Origin: Deltaproteobacteria bacterium
GTDB taxonomy: Bacteria > Desulfobacterota_B > Binatia > UBA9968
Reading direction: 5' to 3'
Assembly: GCA_030620935.1 (NCBI GenBank)
Contig: JAUXIP010000021.1
Span: forward strand, 1-12,242
DNA length: 12,242 nt
Position 1 is the stretch's first letter. Every line of letters starts with the position of its first letter. The notes under the pieces are model-generated. The model had not been told where the DNA came from. It saw nothing but the letters and a program-made list of their open reading frames with translations, and made no database searches. Below are positions 1 through 10,247 of the stretch, piece by piece. Made by a program: the position numbers and the translations under genes.

Positions 1-156
1 ATGATCGGAAGATTTGAGCAGGAAGCCCTTTGCCGTTATCTCTTGGAAGCGCAAGGAAACATCGCCAAGGCCGCCAGGTTGGCCAGCCTGCCCCGTCGCA
101 CCTTTCATCGCCTGATGGCCAAATACGCTATCCGTCCGAGATCGAATCAGGTGTGA
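1..156 (+). CDS. C-terminal end of a sigma-54-dependent activator (NtrC family), 5' end outside the window
   Basis: The first 51 codons, ending in TGA at 154-156, encode a Fis-type helix-turn-helix. It opens with FEQEALCRYLLEAQGN, continues with the first helix NIAKAARLASLP, and ends with the recognition helix RRTFHRLMAKYAI. This is the usual extreme C-terminus of bacterial enhancer-binding proteins, which carry a receiver or sensor domain, an AAA+ sigma-54-interaction domain and then this DNA-binding domain. The in-frame ATG at position 1 is most likely internal or coincidental, because the preceding AAA+ domain would lie upstream of the window. The gene ends about 195 bp before a perfect sigma-54 promoter for cbbL, so it is the obvious candidate regulator of the CBB operon. 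Family assignment is from sequence; the regulatory target is inferred from position. A stand-alone Fis-like 51-residue protein is possible but unlikely. Confidence 0.8.
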   Translation: MIGRFEQEALCRYLLEAQGNIAKAARLASLPRRTFHRLMAKYAIRPRSNQV

Positions 157-260
157 TAACCATGTCTCACGTGTGACTTCGATGCCTCTCGGCAATTTGA
201 CACAATCACAACAGTTTTAGTCTCAGAACCCTTTTTCGGCTGTGTCATTTGTGTCTCACC
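151..260. promoter_or_regulatory. Cluster of TGTGTC / TGTCTCAC repeats, candidate upstream activator sites
   Basis: Related motifs recur between the regulator's stop codon and the cbbL promoter. TGTCTCAC occurs at 163-170 and again at 252-259, with the core GTCTCA also at 220-225. TGTGTC occurs at 241-246 and 250-255, and its complement GACACA at 199-204. TGACACA (198-204) and TGTGTCA (241-247) form a 7-bp inverted pair. GTCTCACGTGTGAC (164-177) is a near-perfect palindrome around CACGTG, and GTGTGA is repeated 20 bp apart at 151 and 171. The distance to the promoter (about 115-225 bp upstream of the predicted start of transcription) suits enhancer sites for a sigma-54 activator. That the upstream gene's product binds here is inference. 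Confidence 0.5.
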
Positions 261-307
261 TAGAGCCATAGTTTTTTGGCCCTCCGCTAAGCCTCAAAAG
301 TTAGTCA

Positions 308-320
308 AAACAAACACTTA
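308..320 (+). promoter_or_regulatory. Possible IHF site between activator sites and promoter
   Basis: AAACAAACACTTA matches the IHF consensus WATCAANNNNTTR with one mismatch (A for T at position 3). It lies in an A+T-rich stretch centred about 62 bp upstream of the predicted transcription start, between the candidate activator sites and the -24 element. This is where IHF commonly bends DNA at sigma-54 promoters. IHF sites are degenerate, so the match alone is weak; the position is what makes it worth listing. Confidence 0.3.
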
Positions 321-321
321 A

Positions 322-1878
<1,557 letters not shown>

Positions 1879-1895
1879 ACGATGGAGGAATGACT

Positions 1896-2345
1896 ATGAG
1901 AATCACCCAAGGAACTTTTTCCTTCCTGCCCGATCTGACCGACGAACAGATCAGGAAGCAGGTGGAGTATTGCTTGAAAAACGACTGGGCCGTAAGCGTC
2001 GAGTTTACAGATGACCCTCACCCGCGCAACAGCTATTGGGAGATGTGGGGACAGCCGATGTTTGACCTAAAGGACCCGGCTGGGGTGGTGCAGGAGATAG
2101 ACGCCTGTCGCAAGGCTTGTTCCAACCATTACATCAAAGTCAATGCCTTCGACAGCACCAGGGGCTGGGAAACCGTCAGACTGTCCTTCATCGTAAATCG
2201 GCCGAAGCAAGAACCCGGCTTTGCTCTTGCGCGCCAGGAATCACAGGGTCGCAACGTGCGCTATACCGTCCGCAGCTATGCCACGGACCGGCCGGAAGGA
2301 GAGCGCTACTCGAATAACGGCGCCGGCCCGGCCGGCAGTCGATAA
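1896..2345 (+). CDS. cbbS: RuBisCO small subunit, red-type
   Basis: The small subunit caps the octameric core of large subunits, giving the L8S8 holoenzyme. The 149-residue protein begins [19 protein letters not shown] and contains [24 protein letters not shown] and [19 protein letters not shown], all characteristic of CbbS. Red-type small subunits lack the long betaA-betaB loop of green-type proteins and instead carry a C-terminal beta-hairpin extension. That hairpin corresponds here to about residues 105-138 ([21 protein letters not shown]). The last dozen residues ([11 protein letters not shown]) look disordered. ATG 1896 is preferred over the in-frame ATG at 1890 because GGAGG (1884-1888) sits 7 bases before 1896 but only 1 base before 1890. 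Translation beginning as far upstream as 1773 would run inside cbbL and is not supported. Confidence 0.96.
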   Translation: MRITQGTFSFLPDLTDEQIRKQVEYCLKNDWAVSVEFTDDPHPRNSYWEMWGQPMFDLKDPAGVVQEIDACRKACSNHYIKVNAFDSTRGWETVRLSFIVNRPKQEPGFALARQESQGRNVRYTVRSYATDRPEGERYSNNGAGPAGSR

Positions 2346-2374
2346 GTCTGAGTCCAATGGGACAGGGGTTTTCT

Positions 2375-3304
2375 ATGAGTGAGGTGCAGAAAAACAAAGA
2401 CACGCTCGATATCGGGAAGGCCTTCAAGGAGTCCAACGTCCAGGAGGTGCTGGATAGCTTGGAGCGCGAGCTGGTGGGGCTTCAAATGGTCAAGACACGG
2501 ATCCGTGAGATCGCCGCCTTCCTGCTCGTGGACCGCCTGCGACGGGAGATGGAGTTGCAGGCGGAGCGACCCGTGCTGCACATGTCCTTCACTGGCCGTC
2601 CTGGCACCGGGAAAACCACGGTAGCCATGCGTATGGCCCAAATTCTGTACCGCCTGGGTTATATTCGCGGAGATCACCTGGTGGTTGCAACGCGGGACAA
2701 TCTGGTGGGCCAGTACGTCGGCCACACCGCTCCAAAGACAAAGGAGATGCTCAAGAAGGCGATGGGAGGAGTGCTGTTCATCGATGAGGCCTACTATCTT
2801 TACCGCAAAGAGAACGAACGAGACTACGGGCAGGAGGCCATCGAGATCCTGCTCCAGGTCATGGAAGACCAACGAGACAATCTGGTCGTGATCCTGGCCG
2901 GGTACAAAGAGCGCATGGATGAATTCTTCCGCTGCAATCCGGGCGTGCGCTCGCGGGTGGCGCTCCACCTCGACTTCCCGGACTTCACTATCGATGAGTT
3001 GATGCAGATCGCGGAGCTGATGCTGGCCCGGCAGCAGTACCATTTCGACGATGGGGCGCGTGAAGCCTTCCACGCCTATCTCAAACGGCGGATGGCCTTG
3101 CCGGAATTCGCCAACGGCCGTAGCATCCGAAACGCCATTGACCGAATCAAGCTCCGACACGCAAATCGCCTGTATAGCAACGGCGCACCCGCGACCAAAG
3201 AGGATTTGGCCCGCATCGATGCATCAGACATCCTGAAGAGCAGAGTGTTCGCGGAGGTCCCCGAGTGGGACACCCTCAACGATCGAGGAAATGGAACGCA
3301 ATGA
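2375..3304 (+). CDS. cbbX: Red-type RuBisCO activase, AAA+ ATPase CbbX
   Basis: CbbX is a hexameric AAA+ motor that uses ATP to tug on the C-terminal tail of red-type RuBisCO large subunits, releasing inhibitory sugar phosphates; in studied homologues it is stimulated by RuBP. The 309-residue product shows Walker A GRPGTGKT (74-81), a pore-loop aromatic in QYVGHTA (Y114), Walker [12 protein letters not shown] (133-143) and an arginine-finger region CNPGVRSR (187-194), followed by the helical lid with the [10 protein letters not shown] sensor-2-like segment. An N-terminal helical stretch (about 1-65) precedes the ATPase core, as in the family. Start 2375 has AGGGG (2364-2368) at good distance; the upstream ATG at 2357 has no ribosome-binding site. 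The last bases overlap the next gene by 4 bp (ATGA), so translation is probably coupled with cbbP. Confidence 0.95.
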   Translation: MSEVQKNKDTLDIGKAFKESNVQEVLDSLERELVGLQMVKTRIREIAAFLLVDRLRREMELQAERPVLHMSFTGRPGTGKTTVAMRMAQILYRLGYIRGDHLVVATRDNLVGQYVGHTAPKTKEMLKKAMGGVLFIDEAYYLYRKENERDYGQEAIEILLQVMEDQRDNLVVILAGYKERMDEFFRCNPGVRSRVALHLDFPDFTIDELMQIAELMLARQQYHFDDGAREAFHAYLKRRMALPEFANGRSIRNAIDRIKLRHANRLYSNGAPATKEDLARIDASDILKSRVFAEVPEWDTLNDRGNGTQ

Positions 3305-4281
3305 CAAGGAAAAAAGAGATGGAGACGACAAAAAATCAGGCCCCTGTTTTGATGATCGGTGTTGCCGGGGACAGCGCCTCCGGCAAAGCGACCTTTGCCA
3401 ACGGCATCCAGCAGATTTTGGGTGTTGAAAATGTGACGGCGATCAGCCTGGACGACTACCATTCCATAGACCGAAGGGAGCGGCAGCAGAAGGGAATAAC
3501 ACCCCTGGATCCCCGTGCCAATAAGATGCGTTTAATGGCCGAGCATGCGCGTCTGCTGAAGCAGGGAGAAACCATCGTCAAGCCGGTCTACAACCACAAC
3601 AACGGCACCTTCGGCGGCCCGCAGGAAATCGCCCCCAAACGGGTGGTGATCATGACCGGCCTGTTGCCATACATGGAGGAGGAGATGCGGGAGATTTTCG
3701 ATTTCAAAGTCTTCCTCGATCCCCATGAAGAACTCAAGTGGAAGTGGAAGGTGGAGAGAGATACCACGACGCGGGGCTACACGGCCCACCAACTGAACGC
3801 GGAGGTCCAGGCGCGCAAGCGCGACTTTGAACGTTTTGTGAAACCGCAAAAGAGTTATGCGGATATGGTCGTGCGCTTTTATCCGGCCACTTCAATCTTG
3901 TCGCCCCAGATGCTGATCCATGCCTTAGTGATAAAAAAGCGCACCCACGGAAGCGGCGCGGCCCAGAATCTTGCTTGGATGTGCCAGGAGATCGGCGGCA
4001 TGGATGTGCACAACGATATCGATCCCCTGGTCCTGGAAATTCACGAACAGGTCGAAGGCCACGGCATCAAAATGATCGAGGACCAGATCATCAAGGGCGC
4101 CCAATTATTGGGTCACCCGCATGAACCCGACGTCTGGACTACCGGGGTGGAAAAGACCGGGCTACAACTGTGTCTCTTGATCGTGAGTTGGCAAGCCGTC
4201 GTTATGCTGGGGGGTCTCGAGCAAGCGCCGGTGAAAAAAGTAAACCTTGATCCATCCCCCGAGTCTCGGGTAACGGGATAG
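3301..4281 (+). CDS. cbbP: Phosphoribulokinase, class II-like, with altered P-loop and Walker B
   Basis: Phosphoribulokinase phosphorylates ribulose 5-phosphate to RuBP, the RuBisCO substrate. The 326-residue length and motifs [10 protein letters not shown] (49-58), [12 protein letters not shown] (65-76), [11 protein letters not shown] (94-104) and [19 protein letters not shown] (172-190) follow the plant/cyanobacterial (class II) enzymes. Three things are odd. The P-loop reads GDSASGKAT, so the Ser/Thr after the lysine is Ala30. The position of the IEGLHP glutamate is Thr119 and the histidine is Leu122 (MTGLLP). Both redox cysteines of the plant enzyme align with serines (Ser27, Ser49), so thioredoxin control is not expected. 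The frame is open and well conserved around these sites, arguing against sequencing error. ATG 3301 overlaps the cbbX stop (ATGA); ATG 3319, after AAGGAAAAAAGAG, is an alternative. The family call is firm; catalytic competence is less certain. Confidence 0.85.
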   Translation: MTRKKEMETTKNQAPVLMIGVAGDSASGKATFANGIQQILGVENVTAISLDDYHSIDRRERQQKGITPLDPRANKMRLMAEHARLLKQGETIVKPVYNHNNGTFGGPQEIAPKRVVIMTGLLPYMEEEMREIFDFKVFLDPHEELKWKWKVERDTTTRGYTAHQLNAEVQARKRDFERFVKPQKSYADMVVRFYPATSILSPQMLIHALVIKKRTHGSGAAQNLAWMCQEIGGMDVHNDIDPLVLEIHEQVEGHGIKMIEDQIIKGAQLLGHPHEPDVWTTGVEKTGLQLCLLIVSWQAVVMLGGLEQAPVKKVNLDPSPESRVTG

Positions 4282-4348
4282 AAGAAGGCGCGCACCTCTG
4301 TAAAACGAGGGTCGGCGTTGCCAATTTTTGCATGAAGGGAGCATTCTG

Positions 4349-4921
4349 ATGCAGGTCAAGATCGAGAAGAAATTTGAAGTCAAAAAGCCGGTGAAGTCGG
4401 TTTGGGAGTTTTTGAGCGACCCGAGAAAAGTGGCGACCTGTGTTCCCGGGGCTCAAATTACCGAGGCGATCGACAACCGCCGCTATCTTGGGAGCATGAA
4501 CATCAAAGTAGGTCCCGTGGTGGCCGGCTTCAAGGGGGAAGTCGTGATCGAGCGCCTGGACGCCAAGAACTTTGTCATTGAGCTGGTGGGGCAAGGGCGG
4601 GACGTTAAGGGCAAGGGAAATGCCACCATGAAGATGGTGGGGAAGCTGAAAGCGCTGAATCTGGGTAGCACCGAGGTGATGGGCAGCTCTGAAATCAGCG
4701 CTACGGGCCTTATGGCTCAGCTAGGCTCACGCATGGTGGAAGAGGTCTCCATCCAGATGTTCGAGCAGTTTACTCGGAACCTCCAGCGAAACTTCGCCGA
4801 CTCAGAGGGCCCGCTGAGTGACAAAGAAGACGCTCAAGCGCTGAGAGCCGTCCCCCTGCTCGCCAGTGCCGGCAAAGCGGCCTTCGTGAACTTTTTCCGG
4901 CGCATCACAGGGAGGCCGTGA
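4349..4921 (+). CDS. CoxG-family SRPBCC protein (carbon monoxide dehydrogenase subunit G-like)
   Basis: This 190-residue protein fits the CoxG family (PF06240, START/SRPBCC helix-grip fold). It opens with KIEKKFEVKKPVKSVWEFLSDPRKVATCVPG, then IKVGPVVAGFKGEVVIERLD (52-71) and TGLMAQLGSRMVEEVSIQMFEQF (119-141), with a hydrophobic ligand pocket expected. CoxG proteins accompany molybdenum CO dehydrogenases and help tether or connect them to the membrane. No coxMSL genes are visible here, so this copy probably has another role within carbon fixation, or the CODH genes lie elsewhere. Residues 164-190 (ALRAVPLLASAGKAAFVNFFRR) form a hydrophobic, basic tail that could contact membrane. ATG 4349 has GGGA 8 bases upstream; the in-frame TTG at 4328 does not. 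It lies 67 bp after cbbP and 33 bp before the transaldolase gene on the same strand. Family call good; function unknown. Confidence 0.82.
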   Translation: MQVKIEKKFEVKKPVKSVWEFLSDPRKVATCVPGAQITEAIDNRRYLGSMNIKVGPVVAGFKGEVVIERLDAKNFVIELVGQGRDVKGKGNATMKMVGKLKALNLGSTEVMGSSEISATGLMAQLGSRMVEEVSIQMFEQFTRNLQRNFADSEGPLSDKEDAQALRAVPLLASAGKAAFVNFFRRITGRP

Positions 4922-4954
4922 ACCGCAAAGACTCGCTTTTTCTGGAGACTTAAA

Positions 4955-6289
4955 ATGATAGTCGTGCAGTCATTCGAGCAGTTTGACGAGGTCGTTGTTC
5001 AGTGCGCAAAAAATTCCCTCTCTGAACGGACGTCTAAGGCTATTCGCTTCGCCTCTTCAAGGCTCGCCGCCGCCCTGAAAAATGCCGGGACGACCCACAT
5101 CTATATCGACACCGCAGATCGAGGTGAAATGGATGATCTCTTGGTCGCCGGCGAAGATGAACAAACCATCACGATGATCTCTGAGATCGACGGAAACACG
5201 ACGAACCAGCCCCTAATCATGAACGTGCTTGAAAGGTTTTTTAGCGACAGCGGCCCGGAGAATGCCGTCAGGTGGGTGCGCGAGATGAAAATCGCCAAAC
5301 CCGACTTTTCCATCCGCGAGGCTACGCTTTTGATCTACACCATTATCAACGGCCGCCTGGGGCGGGAGATCGTTGAACATTACGGCGCCGGGAGAAATTG
5401 GGAGCTTAGTTTGGAGCTGCACACCGGTTTGGCCCGGGATCCTATGACATCGAGGCGAGTCGGAAGATTGCTGCATCTCATGGTCCCCGGCTCTTTTGTC
5501 AAGGTGGCCTTTACGCCGCATTTTCCCCACTCGATCCTGATTGCCAGAGATCTCGAAGCAATGGGCATCCCGGTTAACTTTACCACCACATTCTCGGCGC
5601 GGCAGGTGGTGGCGGCCGCCCTCTTAGCCGATGTCTCCCGAACGAACATCTTCATGGGCCGTCTCAACCAGGGGCTGGAATCACAGCTTTTAGGCGAACA
5701 CGTAGACGTGGCGAGCCAGCGGGCGATTGCCGGGCTGAGGAAAAGGTTCGGCGCCAAGACCCGGCTTATCGTGGCGAGCGTGAGGGAATGGAAGACGATG
5801 GCGTACACAGCCGGCTGCGACATCTTTACGGTCCCGTGTAAGGTCCTGAACGAATTTCTCACCCAGACCGAGGTCGGCCCTGACCAGATTAGCTGCAAGC
5901 TGGATGAAGACTACTCGGCCCGGCTGGGCACCTCGAGCAATGTCTTAGACAAAATCGGGGCTAAGAAGATCAGCGGTCTCTATGACGTAGAGCCGGAATA
6001 CATAGAATTTCTGGAGGCACTGAGAAATTCCCACGAGTACAAAAAGATGACCGACGGCGACCAATTGTACAAGCGATTTGACGAGGCGGGATACGGCGAG
6101 ATGTTCTATTCGCCGACGAGCGCTGATTGGGCTGATTTGAGGAAGAGCAAACTACCAAACTTGGACTCTTTACTAACCCATGAATTGCCCTTGGACACTC
6201 TCTATAGCCTCCTCGCCTTTGCTGATTTCGCCAAAGTTCAAGATCAGATGGATGCGCAAATTCAAACTAAGATAAGGCATCTGTTTTAG
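4955..6289 (+). CDS. tal: Enlarged, divergent transaldolase
   Basis: Transaldolase moves a three-carbon dihydroxyacetone unit between sugar phosphates through a lysine Schiff base. The barrel motifs are recognisable: [14 protein letters not shown] (Asp52), [12 protein letters not shown] (80-91), [12 protein letters not shown] (Glu154), FVKVAFTPH (Lys183, probable Schiff-base lysine), [18 protein letters not shown] (206-223), NIFMGRLNQ (231-239) and [10 protein letters not shown] with AGCDIFTVP (270-294). The Asp/Glu/Lys trio aligns with the catalytic set of E. coli TalB. At 444 residues it exceeds the usual 220 or 315; there are about 45 extra residues at the N-terminus and about 130 after the barrel with no recognisable domain. 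ATG 4955 has GGAG 7 bases upstream. The stop is 8 bp before cbbT, supporting joint work in RuBP regeneration. Family call is good, substrate preference is inferred. Confidence 0.8.
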   Translation: MIVVQSFEQFDEVVVQCAKNSLSERTSKAIRFASSRLAAALKNAGTTHIYIDTADRGEMDDLLVAGEDEQTITMISEIDGNTTNQPLIMNVLERFFSDSGPENAVRWVREMKIAKPDFSIREATLLIYTIINGRLGREIVEHYGAGRNWELSLELHTGLARDPMTSRRVGRLLHLMVPGSFVKVAFTPHFPHSILIARDLEAMGIPVNFTTTFSARQVVAAALLADVSRTNIFMGRLNQGLESQLLGEHVDVASQRAIAGLRKRFGAKTRLIVASVREWKTMAYTAGCDIFTVPCKVLNEFLTQTEVGPDQISCKLDEDYSARLGTSSNVLDKIGAKKISGLYDVEPEYIEFLEALRNSHEYKKMTDGDQLYKRFDEAGYGEMFYSPTSADWADLRKSKLPNLDSLLTHELPLDTLYSLLAFADFAKVQDQMDAQIQTKIRHLF

Positions 6290-6297
6290 GAAACTCC

Positions 6298-8367
<2,070 letters not shown>

Positions 8368-8399
8368 AGTGATGACGCAGCAGAGAGAAGTCATCAACC

Positions 8400-8424
8400 A
8401 GCAGAGTGCTGAAAAAACTCTGCT
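8400..8424 (+). terminator. Hairpin after cbbT, possible operon terminator
   Basis: AGCAGAGT (8400-8407) and ACTCTGCT (8417-8424) are a perfect 8-bp inverted repeat around the 9-nt loop GCTGAAAAA. It starts 33 nt after the cbbT stop. No U-rich tract follows, so it is not a textbook intrinsic terminator. The loop sequence is the exact complement of TTTTTCAGC in the right end of the adjacent element, so the hairpin may instead be part of that repeat. Confidence 0.35.
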
Positions 8425-8426
8425 CC

Positions 8427-8562
8427 CAGGCTGCTCAAAAAGATCCAAGTTGAGATGGTCGCGAGGCGCGCGAAAAATCGACGAGCGGAGGCGTACTCGA
8501 GCAGTACGTCGGAGCGAGGCGATTGAGCGCAACGAAGTAGATGAGGCTTTTTCAGCGGCCTG
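8427..8562. repeat. 136-bp palindromic intergenic element with 16-bp inverted ends
   Basis: The left end CAGGCTGCTCAAAAAG (8427-8442) and the reverse complement of the right end (8547-8562, CTTTTTCAGCGGCCTG) agree at 14 of 16 positions. The centre has a perfect 6-bp stem, CGTACT (8492-8497) and AGTACG (8503-8508), with a 5-nt loop. The overall design is imperfectly palindromic, with A-runs near one end and T-runs near the other, and G+C-rich arms. This resembles small non-autonomous repeats scattered between genes in several bacterial lineages. A 65-codon reading frame crosses it, but its Arg-rich translation reads as repeat rather than protein. The element ends 5 bases before the ribosome-binding site of the CBS gene. 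Only one copy is visible, so its repetitive nature is inferred from structure. Confidence 0.6.
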
Positions 8563-8577
8563 CTAGGGAAGGATCCC

Positions 8578-9438
8578 ATGTTGTCCAATAAAGTGGAAGA
8601 GATCATGACCCGCGAGGTTATCACTGTCGCGGCGTCGGACAAGATATCGGATGTCATGGAGGTTATGGCGGTAAAAAATGTCGGCTGCGTAATCATCGCG
8701 GACCAGCAGGCAGCCGTGGGAATATTCACCGAGCAGGACGTCCTGAAACGCGTTATGGACGGAAAAGTGAAACCTGACAAAACGGAAGTTAGGAGCGTGA
8801 TGACGGCACCCATCCGCGCCGTTCACCGAGAGACACACATCCTCAACGCCTTGGGAACGATGTACAAAGAAAAATTCCGACACTTGCTCATCCTGGGAGA
8901 CGAAGGAATGATGGTCGGCGTGGTTTCTATGCGTGATATCCTCAGGCTCGCGGTAAGATTGGGCGAGACCCTCGTGGATACTCAAACCATCGAAAGCATT
9001 ATGTCCACTGATCTGATCATGGTCGACGCTTGTCAGCCGATAAAAGAGACCATCGAGATCATGCATCGGGAGGAGACGGGTTGCGTCATCGTATTGAGCG
9101 GCGGGGAGCCAAAGGGGATATTTACCGAACGGGACGTTTTAAAACGAGTGGCTATAAAACAGGGCGACACGGAGAGGACTCCCGTCCGAGAGGTCATGAC
9201 AAACGACTTCGTGACGGCGGCACATTCCGCCCCTATCGGCGAAGTCCTGGCGGAGATGGACAGACGGGGGTTCCGAAACATGCCGATCCGAGGGAAAAAA
9301 GCAAACCTTGTGGGCATCGTTTCCCTGGGCAACGTCTTACAATACGCCAAAGCATTTGACGTGGACGGGATCGTCCGCAAGGCATGGAAGGAAGTCGAGG
9401 AATTCTGGGATTCCGCGGAGCACTATACCCCTGGGTAA
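8578..9438 (+). CDS. Protein with four CBS domains (two Bateman modules)
   Basis: The 286-residue protein is made almost wholly of CBS domains: roughly residues 5-60 (IMTREVITVAASDKISDVM to FTEQDVLKRV), 71-126 (VMTAPIRAV to VSMRDILRL), 139-192 (IMSTDLIMV to FTERDVLKRV) and 204-258 (VMTNDFVTA to VSLGNVLQY). Domains 1 and 3 share GIFTE(Q/R)DVLKRV and domains 2 and 4 share VG(V/I)VS, so the gene looks like a tandem duplication of a two-domain unit. Paired CBS domains commonly bind adenine nucleotides and sense energy state. There is no attached catalytic, transporter or DNA-binding domain and no membrane segment, so the partner is unknown. ATG 8578 follows GGGAAGGA (8566-8573). It is on the same strand as the CBB operon but separated from it by 210 bp containing a hairpin and repeat, so co-transcription is uncertain. 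Confidence 0.9.
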   Translation: MLSNKVEEIMTREVITVAASDKISDVMEVMAVKNVGCVIIADQQAAVGIFTEQDVLKRVMDGKVKPDKTEVRSVMTAPIRAVHRETHILNALGTMYKEKFRHLLILGDEGMMVGVVSMRDILRLAVRLGETLVDTQTIESIMSTDLIMVDACQPIKETIEIMHREETGCVIVLSGGEPKGIFTERDVLKRVAIKQGDTERTPVREVMTNDFVTAAHSAPIGEVLAEMDRRGFRNMPIRGKKANLVGIVSLGNVLQYAKAFDVDGIVRKAWKEVEEFWDSAEHYTPG

Positions 9439-9444
9439 CACGTC

Positions 9445-10077
9445 TCAGTTTGCCTTTCCGACAAACATAGCGTCGTCCCTTCGAATATAGCCGGGAGGAT
9501 TCCCGTGCTTGGACCGGACCTCCAGCCAGTCTCCTACGGACCCGACAACTAAAACTCTCACTCTTTGCTCGATTGTCGCGATTTTTCGAGAAGACTCGGA
9601 CGGCTTCTCATAAAGCGCCGTGGCCTGAAGAATCTCGTAGGTCCCAGCCTCCGCCGGACGCCGAGGAATTTCAGCAACTAGAGGTTTTTCAGGCGGGGGG
9701 ACAATTTTCCGGCGGCGCTGAGCCGATCGTGCCTGCAGTAGCTTAATCCGCTGCTCTGCAGTCCTAAGTTTCTGCCGCACGGCAAAAAGTACCCTGTTCG
9801 CACCTTCCAATTTGGTCTGCAGATCTGCAACCTGCTTTGAACTGTTCTCAAGCTCCTCTTTGAGCTGAGTCATGTGGATACTCATTTCTTGGATCTCTCG
9901 ATCCTTTTCTTCCAGGGCGCTGCTTTTTTCCTCAAGCATTTTTTGCTCGGGCAATGGTGTCGCCTTGTCGCCGCTGTCTTTGAAGCCCAGCATGCTTCTT
10001 CCGGTCACGAATACACCCACGGCGAGAATCAACGACACAACAATATAAAACCATGTCCTGGAAGTCTTTTGTCTCAT
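9445..10077 (-). CDS. Membrane-anchored coiled-coil protein with C-terminal bacterial SH3 domain
   Basis: The 210-residue protein has a short basic N-terminus followed by one membrane helix (about residues 10-26, FYIVVSLILAVGVFV). A long charged coiled coil follows (about 44-117, heptad-like LEEKDREIQEM and LKEELENSSKQVADLQTKLEGA), then a basic/proline linker (RRRKIVPPPEKP, 121-132). The C-terminal SH3b-like domain spans about 146-206 (TYEILQATALYEKPSESSRKIATI, VLVVGSVGDWLEVRS, PGYIRRDD). The architecture suggests an envelope protein whose SH3b domain sits in the periplasm and may contact peptidoglycan or another protein. AAGGAAA lies 7 bases upstream of the start in the coding orientation. 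Its stop is only 6 bp from the stop of the convergent CBS gene, so the two transcripts may overlap. I do not recognise a specific named gene. Confidence 0.82.
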   Translation of the reverse strand: MRQKTSRTWFYIVVSLILAVGVFVTGRSMLGFKDSGDKATPLPEQKMLEEKSSALEEKDREIQEMSIHMTQLKEELENSSKQVADLQTKLEGANRVLFAVRQKLRTAEQRIKLLQARSAQRRRKIVPPPEKPLVAEIPRRPAEAGTYEILQATALYEKPSESSRKIATIEQRVRVLVVGSVGDWLEVRSKHGNPPGYIRRDDAMFVGKAN

Positions 10078-10094
10078 GCCGTTTCCTTACAAGG

Positions 10095-10123
10095 ATCTTG
10101 AAATAGTTTTCCCTTTCCGTCAA
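10095..10123 (-). promoter_or_regulatory. Possible sigma-70-type promoter for the SH3b gene
   Basis: On the minus strand TTGACG (complement of 10118-10123) is followed after 17 bp by CAAGAT (complement of 10095-10100). The -35 is strong, the -10 weak (3 of 6). It would start transcription shortly before the SH3b start codon at 10077, giving a very short leader containing the Shine-Dalgarno. The surrounding 170-bp spacer (10078-10247) also has the 8-bp inverted repeat CGTTTCCT (10080-10087) / AGGAAACG (10134-10141) spanning the promoter; no other feature is evident there. Confidence 0.3.
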
Positions 10124-10247
10124 GAGGGCAATTAGGAAACGTCCTTCGGATGAAGATCTAGCCTCAGGACGTCGCGTTGTTGGTCAAAGTCGACGGAAAA
10201 AGGTGAGGGTGATATACTTTCCAGAGATCTAACGGGCGGCGACTTTA

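Noticed and set aside
2306..3160. 284-codon open frame on the minus strand opposite cbbX
   Set aside because: Shadow of cbbX codon bias; it spans the cbbS/cbbX junction and has no recognisable motifs.
3301..4281. Frameshift or sequencing error explaining the unusual phosphoribulokinase motifs
   Set aside because: Residues on both sides of each altered motif remain in frame and conserved, so only point substitutions, not indels, can account for them.
8369..8566. 65-codon reading frame after cbbT
   Set aside because: Its sequence is mostly the palindromic element; the Arg/Glu-rich translation reflects the repeat, and no plausible ribosome-binding site precedes it.
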